From Thermoplasmata archaeon (GTDB lineage Archaea; Thermoplasmatota; Thermoplasmata; Thermoplasmatales; Thermoplasmataceae): 6,383 bases of DNA. Below are positions 5,209-6,383 of this stretch, in pieces (position 1 is the stretch's first letter; every line of letters starts with the position of its first letter). The notes beneath the pieces are model-generated. The model worked only from the letters and a program-made list of their open reading frames with translations, made no database searches and was not told the origin of the DNA. The stretch is taken from the NCBI GenBank assembly GCA_021826795.1, contig JAKAYM010000107.1, positions 1 through 6,383 on the forward strand, read 5' to 3'. The position numbers and the translations under genes were made by a program.

Positions 5209-6383
5209 ATGCTTGAAAAAGGAATATATGAGGAACTCGTAAATTTATGGCTGAAAGGGGAGATTGAAAGCAGTAGAAATGAAAAGATTTCAACCGATAA
5301 AGTTGAATCTGATGGTTCCTCCCGGCTTCTTTCTATCTATGTAGCAGAGAGACTTCAAAGTGCACTGGAATATATGAAGGATAATAATATAAATCTCTCA
5401 TCCAGGATAAAATTTGTTAACGAATTGATTGAGAAAATAAATCTATATTCTGAAACAAGCAGGTGCAATGAAATTATAGACCCTCCGGAAATGCTTGTAT
5501 CGGTTGATGATAATTCTTACATAAGCAAAAATCCTAAAAATACAGTGACGAGACCCGTCACATCCATAGCATACAGTTCATTGTTTACCGGATCAATTTC
5601 AGAGCCGAGGCTTTATTCCGAACTTAAATTGGAGATATTAACATCAGATTCCATAGACATGCTGGTTTCATTTATAAAATGGAGTGGGCTCCGGTTAATC
5701 TTAAACGAATTGAAATCATTCACTGAAAGAGGCGGTAAACTCAGGGTTATCACAACAACATACATGGGGGCAACTGATATAAAATCTATAGAAGAATTGA
5801 GCAGATTGGATAATACAGAAATAAAAATATCATATGATACAAAAAATACGAGACTCCACGCAAAAACATATATTTTCCACAGAAAAACTGGATTTTCCAC
5901 TTCCTATGTTGGTTCCTCCAACCTATCAAACGCTGCAATCTCCGGCGGCCTGGAATGGAATGTCAAGGTTGCAGGAAAGGATATGCCTGAAATGCTTGCA
6001 AAAATTCAGGAAACATTCAATACATACTGGCATTCTGACAATTTTACTGAATATAATGAAGAGCAAGCAGATGAGCTGAATAAAGCGTTGAATAAGGAAA
6101 TCAAAAAGAACCAGGAACCTGGTTATATTTTTGACATTAAGCCTTACGATTATCAGTCAAAAATACTCGATGAACTGGATGCAGACAGAAAGTTGAGGGG
6201 AAATTACAGAAACCTCGTTGTCTCGGCAACCGGAACAGGAAAAACAGTAATATCGGCATTTGATTATGCTAGGTTCGCAAGATCTAATCCCGGTAAGAGT
6301 AGGTTATTGTTTATTGCACACCGGGAAGAAATTCTCAAGCAGAGCCTTCAATGTTTCAGGAGTGTACTCAGAGATTACAACTT
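5209..6383 (+). CDS. PLD-family nuclease/DEAD-box helicase fusion (N-terminal part, runs off the right edge)
   Basis: An open frame of 391 codons from ATG 5209 to the right edge without a stop. Residues 1-130 are helical and variable. Residues about 135-290 are a phospholipase D-like (HKD) nuclease domain: HAK at 217-219, GSSN at 235-238 and GLEWNVKV at 247-254. The Asp normally found five residues after the Lys is His224 here, a state I recall from this family (HKD nuclease joined to SSL2-type helicase). Residues from about 310 begin an SF2 helicase: PYDYQ with Gln316, Walker A ATGTGKT at 340-346, and motif Ia region LFIAHREE at 367-374. Full family members are near 1000 residues with a DEAD/DEAH motif, a C-terminal helicase domain and often DUF3427; those parts lie outside. 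Such proteins are linked to DNA restriction or repair, and defence is plausible. Only one HKD half-site is visible, so it may dimerise. Confidence 0.88.
   Translation, partial: MLEKGIYEELVNLWLKGEIESSRNEKISTDKVESDGSSRLLSIYVAERLQSALEYMKDNNINLSSRIKFVNELIEKINLYSETSRCNEIIDPPEMLVSVDDNSYISKNPKNTVTRPVTSIAYSSLFTGSISEPRLYSELKLEILTSDSIDMLVSFIKWSGLRLILNELKSFTERGGKLRVITTTYMGATDIKSIEELSRLDNTEIKISYDTKNTRLHAKTYIFHRKTGFSTSYVGSSNLSNAAISGGLEWNVKVAGKDMPEMLAKIQETFNTYWHSDNFTEYNEEQADELNKALNKEIKKNQEPGYIFDIKPYDYQSKILDELDADRKLRGNYRNLVVSATGTGKTVISAFDYARFARSNPGKSRLLFIAHREEILKQSLQCFRSVLRDYN

Noticed and set aside
5613..6079. Minus-strand 95-codon frame and plus-strand 81-codon frame within the nuclease-helicase
   Set aside because: Both overlap the long open frame with HKD and Walker A motifs and have no signals of their own.
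1..6383. CRISPR array, insertion sequence or replication origin
   Set aside because: No regularly spaced repeats, no transposase frame and no cluster of origin-type repeats were found on reading either strand.

Overview
The window looks archaeal, most likely from a Thermoplasmatales-type acidophile such as a Ferroplasma or Acidiplasma relative. This is an inference from three signs. The DNA is AT-rich, with heavy use of ATA for isoleucine and AGA/AGG for arginine. Genes are preceded by TTTATATA-like box A elements, often about 25 bp before a start codon, as in leaderless transcripts. The clear Shine-Dalgarno sites are GGTGAT. No rRNA, tRNA, insertion sequence or CRISPR array was seen.

Layout from left to right. 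(1) Bases 1-277, minus strand: the N-terminus of a membrane protein, probably a TDT/SLAC1-TehA-type transporter, running off the left edge. (2) Bases 278-373: a divergent promoter whose central TATA box lies between two TGAC-N6-GTCA dyads, followed by a TetR-family regulator on the plus strand (374-916). (3) About 1001-1517: the decayed N-terminal part of an acyl-CoA synthetase, with stops and frameshifts, ending just where the ATP-binding P-loop should begin. (4) 1555-2279: a two-gene unit of a 34-residue peptide and a Fic/Doc protein, laid out like a toxin-antitoxin pair. (5) 2307-3844, minus strand: an ABC-2 type exporter, ATPase first and then permease, joined by a TAATG stop/start overlap. 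(6) 3845-3996: a divergent control region with a 17-bp palindrome at the predicted ABC start site. (7) 3997-5038, plus strand: a six-helix membrane protein overlapping a winged-helix regulator. (8) 5209 to the right edge: the first 391 residues of a PLD-nuclease/DEAD helicase fusion, apparently leaderless, with a dyad around its TATA box.

How the parts may work together: two divergent transporter/regulator pairs each carry dyads in the shared promoter, which suggests local feedback control. In the second pair the regulator overlaps a membrane protein, which could be its sensor or brake. The Fic unit, the broken ligase and the nuclease-helicase suggest an accessory stretch with stress or defence functions. 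No single new system is proven; the best candidates are the 34-residue peptide/Fic pair and the ABC, membrane protein and winged-helix cassette.
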